A DNA stretch of 64,000 nucleotides. Source: Mytilus trossulus (taxonomy: Eukaryota > Mollusca > Bivalvia > Mytilida > Mytilidae). Positions 33,655-45,344 of this stretch are shown here, in pieces. The DNA is taken from contig NC_086379.1 of NCBI RefSeq assembly GCF_036588685.1, positions 15,857,862-15,921,861 on the forward strand. Reading direction: 5' to 3'. A program made the translations under genes and the position numbers. Below the pieces are notes generated by a model that was not told the DNA's origin, ran no database searches, and saw only the letters and a list, made by a program, of their open reading frames with translations. Position 1 is the stretch's first letter. Every line of letters starts with the position of its first letter.

Positions 33655-34110
33655 AAAAAAAAGAAGATGTGGTATGATTTCAAATGAGACAACTGTCTAC
33701 AAAAGACCAAAATGACACAGACATTAACAACTATAGGTCACCTTACGGCCTTCAACAATGAGCAAAGCCCAAATGGCCATACCGCAGTCAGCTACAAAAG
33801 GCCCCGGTAAGACAATTTTAAATAATTCAAACGAAAAGCTTTCGGCATGTGAATTCGTATTTAAGCAACACGTACTACGTACAATGTGACAAAGCCAAGT
33901 TTGGTTGACGGCAAATCTAGCCAACCGAAATAATGGCTCCCAATGTGCCTTTGTTGGAAAACTGCGCAAAATGACAAGTTAGAGCCAGTTTTCTTTGAGG
34001 GACAAATGACAACGAATTTTCTACAAGATCTAATTTGTTCATGTAAGGGGGAAAACATGCCAGGCAGTACGTGTTTGCAAGGAGCAGGATCTTAGTTGCA
34101 CTTATTTATG
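33655..34110 (-). repeat. Dispersed repeat R3, reverse copy
   Basis: Begins with agaagatgtggtatgatttc and agacaactgtctacaaaaga, then caccttacggccttcaacaa and aaaaggccccggtaagacaa. It is the inverse of R3 as at 16905-17100. Its distal part (33800-34110) resembles no other copy here. The following 34111-34774 has no gene. Confidence 0.6.
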
Positions 34111-34774
34111 TTTTTGTCAAAATGTAGGTAGTTGTAATGAAATATCATGAACATAGGTCTTGTAATATTTGGTAATTTGATTTTAATTTGCTATAATGTT
34201 TTCGACGTTTCATTTGGTATGAAAATAAACTCATCACAGATACCATAACGGTCAATTTTAGGAATTTGTTCTACAACACGCTTGCACTAATTGAGTAATA
34301 TATCAAACTCCAATAACTATATTATATAAAAAGGTATCTTGTATTGAGATAGTTTGAATTCATTTCAAGAAAACTCAGTGACCCGTCGAATCCTTGAAAA
34401 CTGAAACAATTTTTCACGGCTGCATATTTGGTTTGATGTATTAACTATGCATTTCATATACTCTTTGAAAAACTTTTTAACTATCAAAGTATTCAAGAAA
34501 TGCTATTTGTCGATGTCAATTATCAATGTTAATATGTTCCTGTTTTCCATTAGGCATTACAATTTGTATACCATGGACTACCTTCTAAAAAGTTAAATTA
34601 AACGTTGTTCTGACGTTATATGCAAATATGAAAAAGATTTTGTATGAACTAACGTTTTTCTACATAATACTTCTCATATAATTTATTGAATAGATTATTA
34701 ATTTTGAAAAATATCAATGGTATTGTTTCTCTAGATGAAAGTATAATTTTTTTAAGTGATGACCTTTGACCTTG

Positions 34775-34922
34775 ATTTTCGATATTATTGTACCAGATTT
34801 GATATTGACGACACATATTTTCAAAAAGTACAAGATTTCAGCTTTCCAATGAGCTATTAAAATCGCATGAGGTATTTAGGTAATTTAAATTTCTAAAATT
34901 GTCCTCTCCGCCGCTCCACTAA
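34775..34922. repeat. T1 right terminal inverted repeat (outer part)
   Basis: Inverse of 11017-11178: atttgatattgacgac, atgaggtatttaggtaattt and CGCCGCTCCACTAA. Confidence 0.75.
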
Positions 34923-34988
34923 GTGTTATGTCCTAGTAGATATGATCGTCTACCTTTGATGTCACATTGTAAGTTGTATTGTCAAACC

Positions 34989-35370
34989 CTAATTGGTTTT
35001 GATTGCTGGTGAGATCAGTATGGTAAATAGATAAATATCTCGAAATTCTTCTATTTGCTTCTGGTGATCTGTCAACCCATCTTTTGAGGCTTCTGTTTTA
35101 TTTTCATCAACTTCATTGTAAACTTTCTCTTCACCCTGTGAAACATTCAATTTATTATCTTCTTGTAAGACCCGACTGCTCAAGTCTTTGTCATATTTCG
35201 TCACTGATGGATCGAGAACAAAGTACTCGCCTTGTGCCTTGACGATGTTTGCAGGAATTACAATGTTTTCTTCCTTATTTGTACTAGATTTATTACTTTC
35301 AAGATTTGCCATCTCAATTCGTTGGTCATCAGATATTAGTCTTGTAAGTTGTTCGCTTTTCATCGATGAT
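34989..35370 (-). CDS. Receptor last exon B (tail YFVL / YNEV)
   Basis: The acceptor TTTGTTTAATAG is followed in phase 2 by 126 codons and a stop. The tail carries KAQGEYFVLDPSVTKYDKDL and EEKVYNEVDEN. It is a diverged duplicate of the exon at 35934-36327 and cannot be spliced after it in frame, so the two are alternative last exons or one is unused. Confidence 0.65.
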
Positions 35371-38300
35371 CTATTAAACAAAAATACAATATTTACTTTC
35401 AACATTATGACAGGTATCTAACAGCGAAAGAATACGAGTTGGTCAAAACAATACACAAATTTGTTGTCGTGAAATTTCTTAAAAACCCTAATGTCGTCAA
35501 ATTCAATGACCAGACGTCATAATGATTGACCCGACGTTGCATTTTCGGTTGCTTAAAAAATTGGTTTCAAAATTAAAAACACACAAAAATAATCCGATAA
35601 ATAAATTATCCGTTTCTATTATATTGATATAATTGTAAAATATTTGCTGCTTAACATTATTCATGGTGTGGTATGGTTGCAATGAGACAAATAACCACCG
35701 TAAATTTAATGTCGTGGATACCTTGATATGTGATTTCCTGGTTTTCCCAAAGTATGCATACCGCCTGATAGAAAATTTGTGATTCGTTGAACATTTTGAA
35801 AATTGATCCACACGTATCCACGAATACCACGAAATTTGGTAACCATCGCATACTAATGTATCCAGTATATAAGCCGACGAACATCCTTATAAGATAGCAT
35901 ATCACGGAATATCAAGCTATAAACTGATTTGACCTACCCTAATAGATCTTTGGTCCGATAACTATGGAGAGAACCTTGCGTTCTACCTTCTTTTATTTGC
36001 TTCTTGTGAACGCCCTCCAAATCTGTCGATAATTTCATTTTGTCTTCATCAATTTCATAGTAGACACTCTCATCACCATCTGTACTACTGCATCTTTTTA
36101 TTTCTGGTAATTTCTGGTTCCTCAAGTCTTTATCATATTTCGTAATGGAGGGATCGAGAACAAAGTACTCGCCTTGCGCCTTGTAAGCGTTTAAAGATTT
36201 GTTTGTAGACAGAATATTGTATTCTTTCTTGTTTGTACAGGATGTACTACTATTTAGATTTGTCATCTCAAATCTTTGGTCGATAGACTGTAGTCTTGTC
36301 GTGTTCTTTCTCTTCTTTTTCTTTGATCTGTTTAACATATAAATAATAACTTGGAATAAGAAAAAGGATAAACATATATTTTCTTACAAATTTTGACCGG
36401 TATTTTACTACGAGAACATACGAAGATATGTTGAAAAATAGTGAGTTAAAAACCTTGTTTAAATCGTAGCGTCTCAATAGATTATCACGATAAATTAAAT
36501 ACCAAAAAAGGTATTTGCAAAAATACAGAATTTGATGATAAATTCAAAATGGAGGGAAATCATGAAACCTTAAAATATCAAACGCACGGTTATATCAACT
36601 AACAGATAATAAATAATAGCATGTACACGACATATACATATATGTGGAGACAAAAACACATTAGTATCTACGCACACGCACGCGGAAAAATATATCGAGA
36701 ACGTTTGCAATCTCAAGGAACGAAAACTCTGCATGGAGAATTAAAAATTACTGTTCATTGTACCTGGGAACACTCAACAGTATGGCTGATACATATATAT
36801 GTTCCTGATAGTATATAAATGTTCAGAAGTAAATAGGATGTCAACCTGATTTTATAGCAAGATAAACCTACGACTTTTTTTTATTGGCTGTTATATTGAC
36901 AAAATGAGAAATCCCCACTTACATAACATTGTTATTTGTTCATAAACTTTTTTTTGAATTTTGAGTAAACATGCCAAAAATTCAATTTACCTTCGTCTGC
37001 ATACATAAATAATAGCCAGTATGATCAAAAATAATATGATTGTGCCTGTTATTCCAACTGATATACCAACTATCGCTCCAACTTTGAATATTTCTGAAAA
37101 AGAAAAAAAAACATCATTCACAAATCACATGCATGTATATATGCAATATCATTTGGTAGATAATGGTTGCATGATTGTATATGTATGATACAAGGTAACA
37201 AACATGCCCAACAATACAATAAAAAGTAACCTACGTAGAAAAACGGTTTCATACGTTTTTAGCAGGCGCATTGATTTGTATGTTTTACAATTAAAAAACT
37301 CACTGATATTTAAATATCCGCGGTTATCATAAATTTCTATTGACGAAACGTGATTCAATATGCAAATATATAGATAGACGCATAAATTGCATAAGTGTTA
37401 ATTTAATGTCGATAAATTATCGGCTGATAAGTTACATTTTGCTAAAAACTGTTCATGCCTATCAATATTTTCTAATTATTGCTACGATAATTATTAGTGG
37501 AGTTTTAAAACCACAGAAAACCGTAAGATGCAGTTTCGTTTGACAACAAACGCTCACATTCGAAAATGGGAAAAAAGAATTTAATGATTACACTATTTTG
37601 TTGATTTTGTTGATAAAAAGGAAAATCACAAAAATACTGAACATGGAGGAAAATCTAATCGGAAAGTCCATTATCACATGGCAAAATCAAATGAAAGGGT
37701 TTTTTTTTTTCATTTCACTTGATAATATTTGTGTTCGTTTTGAGATTAATGAAACCTCAGTCTTTCTTTGAAAACAATGTTTTTTTCTTAATCATTTGGC
37801 AAATTATTCGATTGCATTTAATCTTTCCACTCGAGGTCGTGTTTCATTTCATATAAAAATCTTAAAAAAGAAGAAAATCCACAGAACGGGATTGTTCATT
37901 ATGTCGTATGTTTATCTACATCATGTTCATTTCCGAAATCAAACACATCCCCAATGTTAAATTTTTTTGTATAATTGTAATTCTATATCCACGGAACTTT
38001 GTTGTAACAACAACAAATATTTTGCATCATGAACAACTTGTCTTTCCTCTATGTAATTTAAAGCTTAGGGACATGGAAGATGGACTTTTTAACTTTTGAA
38101 GGCCATATATTCACTTTCAACATTTTTTCATGCATTGCTTTATTGTATTGAAGGGTGGCTTTTTCCTTTGTGTTTACATTTTAAGTAATTTCTTTGTTAT
38201 AGATAAGTGTTCGGTTTATTAATATTACGGTTTTTATTCTTTTCTCTGTCTTTTTGTCTTTTTTTCTCTTTTCCCTTTTCTTTTTCTGTAGGTCCTTTGT

Positions 38301-41300
38301 TTTCATCGTTGTTATAACTGTCGGTGGTAACATCGTTATGTTCTGAATCTTAAATAAGTAATCATCATTGTTCAAATTATTTTTGTAAACAAACATACAT
38401 ATTTCAGAAATTTTTCGAAGTTTTTTGTTAAGATTTTTAAAGTTCATACATTCAAGAACCAAATATTAAAACAGCACTTAACCTTTCGTAGGAATGCGCA
38501 AAGCCTATATAATTGAAATCCTTTTGAAAATAATATTTGAAAACGCATTTTGGTTTTACATTTCGTTAACTACTTTGAAATTCATATAAAAAATTGAGAA
38601 TTTCGATTCATGTAAAAATCAAAGTTAACGCAAGAATAAGATAGATCGAGATGAATTTCACGTGAGATGTATGTGAGAAAAATTTACCTGTATAAAGCAC
38701 ATAGAACTTTCAGTTTTTGAAAATGGTAAAAGCTTGGTAAAATTTTCTACCATCGATTTATTGTGGCCTCAGAATGATGTTTCATTGACGTTTACCTTTT
38801 ATAAGTATATACTGTGGATTCATCTTTGTTATTCGTGGAGTACTAATTTTCATGATTTCGTTGGAAACAATGAAGAACGCCTTTTAACGATTAACCAATT
38901 GCAAATTCACTACAGCAATGTATGCAGAATTATCAACAAGACATTTAGTATTCACAAAGATGAAGGATTTTCACTATTAACAAAACTAGGCACCAACGAA
39001 AACACTACTTAATTTCCACTTCTTACGGTCAATTGTGTTTTTTTCGCCTTGTTCGGTTTCATCAACTCCTCATTTTTTTTCTTTATTCACACCACTGGGT
39101 CGATGCCACTGCTGGTGGATGTTTCGTTCCAGAGGGTATCACCAGCCCAGTAGTCAACACTTCGGTGTTGACATGAATATCAATAATGTGGTCATTTTTA
39201 TAAATTTCCTGTTTACAAAACTTTGAAGTTGTCGGAAAACTAAGGTTTTTCTTATCCCAGTCATAGACTTCCTTTAATAGCCGTATTTGGCACAGCTTTT
39301 TGGAATTTTGGATCCTCAATGCTCTTCAACGTTGGGCTTGTTTGGTTTTATAAATATTTTGATTTGAGCGTCACTGGTGAGTCTTATGTAGACGGAACGC
39401 GCGTGTGACGTACTAAATTATAATCCTGGTACCTTTGATAACTATGTCGTCTTCTGAATCACCGGATGTAGCATCATCGGAGTTTGATGAACCTACAAAC
39501 AAAATAGAGATTACCACAATCTTTGGCGCAGAGATGTTATCCGTTCCGTTTAATACTTCGTAACACTACATTCTATATCACCTCTGCCATGTGTCATATT
39601 AAGAGCAATATTACGGAGCATGTATGGAACGAATATGAACTCTGCGCCGGAGATTGGATTCACAACACATTCCAAAACAGCTACAGTTCTTGTAAGCAAT
39701 GAACCATTCATTCAAACATTAGAATCATAAGACCTGAATTGTTTTAGTTACCAACTTTAGGATAAAGGGCATTCTCGTCGTGAAGTTATATTGCTGTAAT
39801 TCACTGCAATAGCGGGTGAAACAATATTCAAGATGGATTGTAAGCGAAAGTACCCTTGTGAAAATCTACAGTATTTTTATATGAAGGATTTTTTTGTTAC
39901 AAAGTATGCGTAAATAACGGGAATTCTTAACTATATCGTTGTTAAATTATATTTTACATTTTCAAAAGAATATAATGTATTCAATTTGAATAAAGGTTTT
40001 TTTTTTGCAAAATATATGCTTCATATTTAGATTTGGAAAGACAAGTTAAATTCATGACGGTACTCTTATCGTAATATATTGGTCTCATTTAAAAATATGT
40101 TACAAATAATTTCGAAAGATGAATCCTCCAATAAATAAACCTTTATTTTTGTAATTTTTCATTAATGAATATTGTTCAAACTAAAAAGGTTATCATATCT
40201 TCAATCAAACAGCTACACTACAGACTCCCGACTTAGGACAAGTAGGTGTGTAAAGGGGTAAATTATGGTTGTGAGCACTGTCAATCAACCCTATCACTTA
40301 CAGTGACAGTTTGGTAATAGCACAATACTAGACAGAAGTGCATAAATAAGTTTAAATATTATTGACCTATTATATCGGTGATAAGTACAAACAAATTGAA
40401 ACATCGGTGATAAGTACAAACAAATTGAAATATAGTTACAAGTACAGTTTCAACACTAGAAAGTAATGTTTTCCCTAAGACTTTATAGTTAGTCAGTACA
40501 AGTGTAAAGCTCCTTTAAAAAATATTATATAATCTTTTTCATGCCTAAACTAATGAAATATGTATTATTTGTATGAATATTTGTGTTAATATAAATTATG
40601 TTTCCATTATTTTTAATTTGAATTCATTTGTCACCTTTTTACCTATATCATTAGCGCTCCGCTTATGCCGATTCTGTAATTCTTCTGCAATTAAAAAAAT
40701 AAAATTGTTTGGATATAGTAAATATGGACAGTAAAATGTTAAAAAAAAAATCTCTCAGCTATAAGAATAAATGAGAAAAATTCTTTTGATTTAATTGACA
40801 ATGGAATCGATTAAAAAGTTATGAGCAGCAAACATCTGAAAAAGTGACATGCAACACGAACCATCACTACTATTTTTTATTTTCATTTTTTGTTAAAATG
40901 CTTAGAAAGTGTGGAAAAGAGGGGGGTAATTTTCCCTTGCAAGAATGCATTATTAGTATTTTTTGTCTATTCGTATACATTGACATTATGTAATCAATTG
41001 ATAAACTTGCAATATTGATGTTAGTGTGTCATGTTTCTATACTAAACCAAGAATGGTCGTGGTACAATGGATTGTTACTAGTAGAAACGACGATACAATG
41101 TTCATTTACTGTCACAATACAATTCTTTATAAATAGCGAAAAAGAAGCATCAAAAACTTTTAGACGTAAACGTGAAATAGTTATGTGTTCAGAACTTATA
41201 TGTTGTGTTTTTCCATATCGAGAATGGACCCTTTGGTTACAACTATAACTATAACTGCGCACATTGCAATATAATGGAAATTTGGTTTGTTATTTGCTTA

Positions 41301-44300
41301 CCTATGAAAACAGACAATAATTCTTTGCATTCCTTAATCGTGCAGCTGTTGTTTCCAGCGCATCTTGTACATGGAAGTTTTGACTGCTCCACCAAACATT
41401 CCTTAGTTATATTCTTATGCATGGCTGTATATTAAGAATTTGTATGAAACTATTAATTGATTGATATAAATAACTCATGTAATGAAATATGTTTAGCGAC
41501 ACGAGATGTTTGCATAACGTTTTATCAATATTTGTTTTCATTTCAAAGGTTTTAACTTGAACATGAACTATTAGCAGCAAAGTATAACAGTCAAAACGTC
41601 GGTCAACAACTTGTTTTCATGATAGATGCGAACCATCAGTTCAAGAGGGACTATTATTATTACAAGTTTGAACCATAATTCTCAATCAAACAATTCAGAG
41701 TCAAAAAAACACTTCGTAAATTGTATGCTTTCGAAGCCCTTTTCGGGAATTCATTTTAAAGATAGAAGATAAAAACATAATAATCAAATCCCTCAAAGAT
41801 GAAATTAAACTTAATTACCTCAACCAAAAGTGTCTAAATATTTTATTAGATAACAAACGTATTTTTTTAAATATTGTCAGTTACGGATCAATGACTATTG
41901 AATAACAAATCGAAGTTTTCAACGACCTAGACTAGCTATATATTTCACCTTTGAAATAAGTAGATCGTATATAAGTATTGATAAAAAAAAAAGATGACAA
42001 ACGAAATAATTTATTCCTAATTAAATTCTGGTAATGATTTGTATGTTGTTGTGTGTTTTGTGAATTCGGGATTTTTTCTAGTTCGGAACAGTCGATTCTA
42101 AGTAAATTCTGTGGACTTTTGTTATTCATGTTTTGCTTATGAAATATGATAGTAGTATAAAGGTAGTAGTCTTAATGCAGAGATGGGTCTGTTTACGTTC
42201 AAGAAAATTTATTAAATTACAATTGCTTTTTCGATTGTACAGTTAAATTAATGATAACATCATGTCTCAAAGTAACTGATTAAGTTGATGCTAAAACTAC
42301 AAGTTATCATGATAACATCTGAGTACAAAGAATTTTAAAATTACCCTTTTTAATGATATAACATATGTATAAATAACTGTATAACTTTTGTTAGAATGAT
42401 TTTATTTAATAGGTTATAAAATAAAAAATAATAACTTCTATAATTTAATGAACCACAAAGATTTAAAACATACAGTATATACATGCACACTATGTCACTG
42501 ATTATGACCTGTTCCTACTTTACAATCATTAATGTCGGAATTAGTTTGACTTTAATTGAAAAAATAAAGGCAACAATAAAATTAAATATAGTCACCAAAT
42601 TTTGAATTATTTGGTGAGAGAACATTATCTGTATAGTGAAAATTAAAGTTAAAGGATATTGCAAACTTTTTATCTCTCTTCCTAAGAAGTACCTGCATGA
42701 CGTCAGTCTCATTATAATAAAGGAACAAGTCGGTAAAAAGGAGGACCAATTCGTTCCCATTGGAATGCAAGCAGTCTGTTCAAAAACACGTCCTCCAAAA
42801 GTACCCAAAGGGATTTCTCTGATTTACTTAAAAGACTTTTTCTGTTTCTTTGGGGGAAAATTACAAATGTTGTATAATCTATAAAACTTGGGAGACAGTA
42901 GCTAACCGATGTTCAAACCAACTTTATAAAATATAAGCTGAGGTAATAGCAAATGATTTACATGTAAAGTAAGAGGTTTAGTTAGCTATAAAACCATATT
43001 AAATCCACCATTTTCTATATAAGAAAATGCTTGTACCAAGTCAGGAATATGACAGTTGTTGTCCGTTCATTTGATGTGGGTTTTTTTTATTTTGCCATTT
43101 GATTAGGGAGGTTCCTTTTTCTTTTTATATTCAAAATACTGTAAGTTTTGAAATCTTTGTTATCATGTGAGTTGCAATAATTTAAGGAAGTTGATCCTTA
43201 CTGTCTGCACGGCGAGCACTAAGTTTTCGTAAGTATAGGCAGAATGCTTGTGATCAGATATATCATAATTTTTAGTGCTCTTCATCTATTTTTTTTCAGT
43301 TTTCAGTAGATTTATCTGACTCACTTGTTAATCTTTAATGAAGCACGGTAATGTGTAATTCTTAAAAAGTAAAATAACAAAAATACTGAACTCCGACGAA
43401 AATTTAAAACAATAAGTCCCTAAACAAATGACAAAATCAAATGATAAAACACAACAAACGAATGGACCACAATTGTCATATTCCTGACTTGGTACAGGCA
43501 TTCTCAGATGTAGAAAATGGTGGATTGAAAATGGTCTTATAGCGCTAAAATTCTCACTTGTATGACAGTCGCATCAAATTTCATTATATATTTGACGATG
43601 CGTGAACAAAATAGACGTTTGCACTCACACCACATCTTCTTATATCTATTATAGGTAAAATTGTCAAAATAGGTATACAGCCATCAATACTGTGTCACAA
43701 GCGCAATCAAAACAAAACAAACAAATACATAACAAAGAAGCACAAAAAAGAAAATATAAATTAAACAACCACATGCATTACTACTTATATGTATTTAAAA
43801 TCAACCCAAATAATTGCATGGCGAAGTTCTGTATGTTTGATGTTGGAATGTTCACACGGGAAGATATATCAACTAATTTTGTGTTTAAAAGTATTTTGAA
43901 TTTTATAATAGAACAATAACATTATGACATATAATAGAACAATGACAATATGGTAGGATGTTATTAGTAAAAAACAACGTCATATGTACCAAAGAAACAC
44001 AAAAAGTAGCACGTAAAAAGCACATCAGCTAAAATGAAAGATATTACAAACAACACATTGATATAGAATAATTTTGTAGTTCAAAGTATTTTCAAAGTCA
44101 TAACAGAACATTAAGATAATGACATTTTAATAGAACAAAAAAAAACGTAATGACGGGATGTTTAAAAGTACACAGTGTCATTATTTACTTAGACGAACAT
44201 TTGCTTCAACACTTATCAGACCAAGCAAAATAGAGTCCTTTGAAATCGTGTTGTTTTATTTCGCTTTTCAGTGTCTGTTCTTCCATTGTTTTTCACTTTA

Positions 44301-45332
44301 AGTTGATGTGTTTTCCTCGGTTCTGATTTGGAACCCGGATTTTTTTTCTTACAAATAATTGATGAATTTTGAACAGCGGTATACTACGGTTGCCTTTATT
44401 TATGCATGTTATTTGCTAAGTATTTAATAAATGAAGTTGTATTTATTATCAATTAGTAGTTAAATGCTTACCGGTTTGAATTACCATCTTTATTTTTTTC
44501 ATGCAGCCTTTTTCGTTGTAAAACTTTCTATGAATGCATGAAAACAACTCGTCGACGCCATCATATCCTTTAAAAGGCCAATTTACTGTATTTGCGACTT
44601 CACCTAAAGGATTCCAAGAGGTCAAAATATAAATATAAGACTTTAAACTTTTCGTCAACAACTTTTTGTGTAAGATTGCATTTATTTCAATTCTTTCATT
44701 CAGGTAATTCATAACTTGCTTTATTGTCTAACCATCTATAAACAAAACAAAACAAAACCAAATCAATAAAAATTCTATTTAAGCTGAGTTTTGAGTACAA
44801 AAAATAATGGTAGTAAAAAATAAATTTACAGAATTGTAGTAGATATATATTTCAGGACAAACGTGTAGAAAATAATCATAAAAATTGGTACAAAATTCGC
44901 AAAATTGTTGAAATAATATTTAAAAAAAAAAAAACTTTCATAAACTGAACAACTATGTTATGACTTTCCTTGTTTAAACTGTGACTTCCTTGTAAGGTAA
45001 TCACCCTTCATGTGTTTTCTGAATATGATGTGTCCCTGAACCGAATCAATTTTTCACGAGTTCGATATTTTTGATTGTTTTAAATAGTAAAGCATGACAT
45101 TTTACCTATCTTTCGTTTTCTTGAATTGCTGTAAAGAGATCGTAGGTTTTTTTTTGGTTAAATCTGTGTGAATTATTTTTCTGTTTTAAAGGTGCTAGGA
45201 TTATTTAAGTTTAATAGCAGTCCTTCACGTTTTAAATATTTCATTTGGAAAGTCCAATAACTTACCTTTTCCATAAACATGATAAATTCCAGTTAAGACG
45301 TAGTAAACAACAACACAAGAAAGAATGTCCAT
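34989..45332 (-). CDS. Single-pass receptor with signal peptide and alternative tyrosine-motif tails
   Basis: Seven or eight exons on the minus strand join without a frame break: 45332-45266, 44603-44472, 41424-41302, 40685-40644, 39492-39433, 37093-36991, then either 36327-35934 or 35370-34989. This gives 306 or 302 residues: leader (1-22), small ectodomain with seven Cys, RHKRS furin-type site, acidic Ser/Asp stalk, one transmembrane helix (GAIVGISVGITGTIILFLII) and a cytoplasmic tail with two YxxL/I/V motifs. It should act at the cell surface. The tail motif EYFVLDP is familiar to me from molluscan EGF-repeat receptors, but no known ectodomain family is recognised. A paralogue lies at the left edge of the window. 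Introns hold R1, a Penelope-like relic and a fold-back element. Exon boundaries come from consensus splice sites and phase alone. Confidence 0.6.
35934..36327 (-). CDS. Receptor last exon A (tail YFVL / YYEI)
   Basis: The acceptor ATGTTAAACAG is followed in phase 2 by a basic stretch (RSKKKKRKN), then KAQGEYFVLDPSITKYDKDL and DESVYYEIDED, ending at a TAG. The two tyrosine motifs are about 31 residues apart, longer than in a classical ITAM. Confidence 0.65.
36991..37093 (-). CDS. Receptor transmembrane exon
   Basis: 103 nt, acceptor CTTTTTCAG, donor GAAG|GTAAAT. It encodes EIFKVGAIVGISVGITG, then TIILFLIILAIIYVCRR, a single helix followed by a basic stop-transfer end. Acceptor phase 1, donor phase 2, matching both tail exons. 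Confidence 0.75.
39085..39441 (-). repeat. R1 ~350-bp repeat, near full length
   Basis: Reverse copy from caccactgggtcgatgcc to cctggtacctttgataacta. Its end overlaps the 3' end of the receptor stalk exon at 39433-39492. Confidence 0.75.
39433..39492 (-). CDS. Receptor stalk exon, acidic (end may be repeat-derived)
   Basis: The acceptor TTTGTTTGTAG is followed by codons for SSNSDDATSGDSEDDIVIK. The next GT that keeps phase 1 is GTACCAGG, which belongs to the adjoining R1 repeat together with the last four codons. The 60-nt length and phases fit the flanking exons. The donor is weak, so the true end is uncertain. Confidence 0.45.
40374..40431. repeat. 29-bp tandem duplication
   Basis: atcggtgataagtacaaaca plus aattgaaac occurs twice in a row within a receptor intron. 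Confidence 0.85.
40644..40685 (-). CDS. Receptor micro-exon with furin-type site
   Basis: 42 nt between TTTTTTTAATTGCAG and ATAG|GTAAAA, phase 1 on both sides. It encodes ELQNRHKRSANDI, where RHKR|S fits the R-x-K/R-R furin consensus. Being a multiple of three, it can be skipped without a frame change. Confidence 0.5.
41302..41424 (-). CDS. Receptor Cys-rich ectodomain exon
   Basis: 123 nt, acceptor CTTAATATACAG, strong donor ATAG|GTAAGC, phase 1 on both sides. It encodes MHKNITKECLVEQSKLPCTR followed by CAGNNSCTIKECKELL: five Cys and an N-glycosylation sequon NIT. It resembles no domain I can name. Confidence 0.6.
42590..42830 (-). pseudogene. Penelope-like reverse transcriptase relic
   Basis: The reverse strand reads FGGRVFEQTACIPMGTN, then after one shift LFTDLFLYYNETDVMQVLL, RDKKFAISFNFNFHYTDNVL and SPNNSKFGDYI. 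YTDN stands in place of the catalytic YxDD. It lies in a receptor intron. Confidence 0.7.
43033..43497. mobile_element. Fold-back (inverted-repeat) element
   Basis: The left end gtaccaagtcaggaatatga and the arm gttgtccgttcatttgatgt are mirrored at 43370-43497 by acgaatggaccacaattgtc and catattcctgacttggtac. About 200 bp separate the arms. Same family as 9196-9566. A partial R3 end lies just beyond, at 43615-43650. Confidence 0.7.
44472..44603 (-). CDS. Receptor first ectodomain exon
   Basis: 132 nt, acceptor TTGGAATCCTTTAG, strong donor ACCG|GTAAGC, phase 1 on both sides. It encodes EVANTVNWPFKGYDGVDEL, then FSCIHRKFYNEKGCMKKIK, with two Cys. A longer frame extends upstream of the acceptor but does not connect in phase to the leader exon. 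Confidence 0.55.
45266..45332 (-). CDS. Receptor signal-peptide exon
   Basis: Encodes MDILSCVVVYYVLTGIYHV and YGK, ending in phase 1 at AAAAG|GTAAGT. Another in-frame ATG lies four codons upstream (45344), so the leader may be four residues longer. It resembles the exon at 4185-4242. Confidence 0.65.
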
Positions 45333-45344
45333 ATTCCTGATCAT

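Larger units (their letters stand above)
11017..34922. mobile_element. T1: large inverted-repeat DNA transposon, disrupted by nested insertions
   Basis: The ends carry TTAGTGGAGCGGCG on the left and its complement on the right. Behind them, both sides share an inverted stretch of about 150 bp (aaattacctaaatacctcat and gtcgtcaatatcaaat on the left strand). Deeper in, each arm holds four ~165-bp units with aaatggccg-type motifs, in opposite orientations. Between the arms lies gene A on the minus strand, split by E1 and E2. Removing E1 and E2 leaves about 7.5 kb. A TA dinucleotide flanks both ends if the element starts at GTGGAG; longer target duplications were not seen. The arms are diverged, so T1 is old. 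No class could be assigned. Its right end lies 67 bp downstream of the last receptor stop codon. Confidence 0.65.

Noticed and set aside
11017-34922. T1 as a Maverick/Polinton
   Set aside because: No DNA polymerase B, retroviral-type integrase of its own, ATPase or capsid gene is present outside the BEL/Pao insert.
38181-38462. Lys-rich frame as a third receptor tail exon
   Set aside because: The Lys run is encoded by a low-complexity pyrimidine tract on the other strand, there is no EYFVL-type motif, and no acceptor in phase 2 was evident.
44604-44712. Upstream extension of the receptor exon at 44472-44603
   Set aside because: The longer frame starts with a stop after the only good acceptor (TTTATAG) in the phase needed by the leader exon; the shorter exon fits both neighbours.
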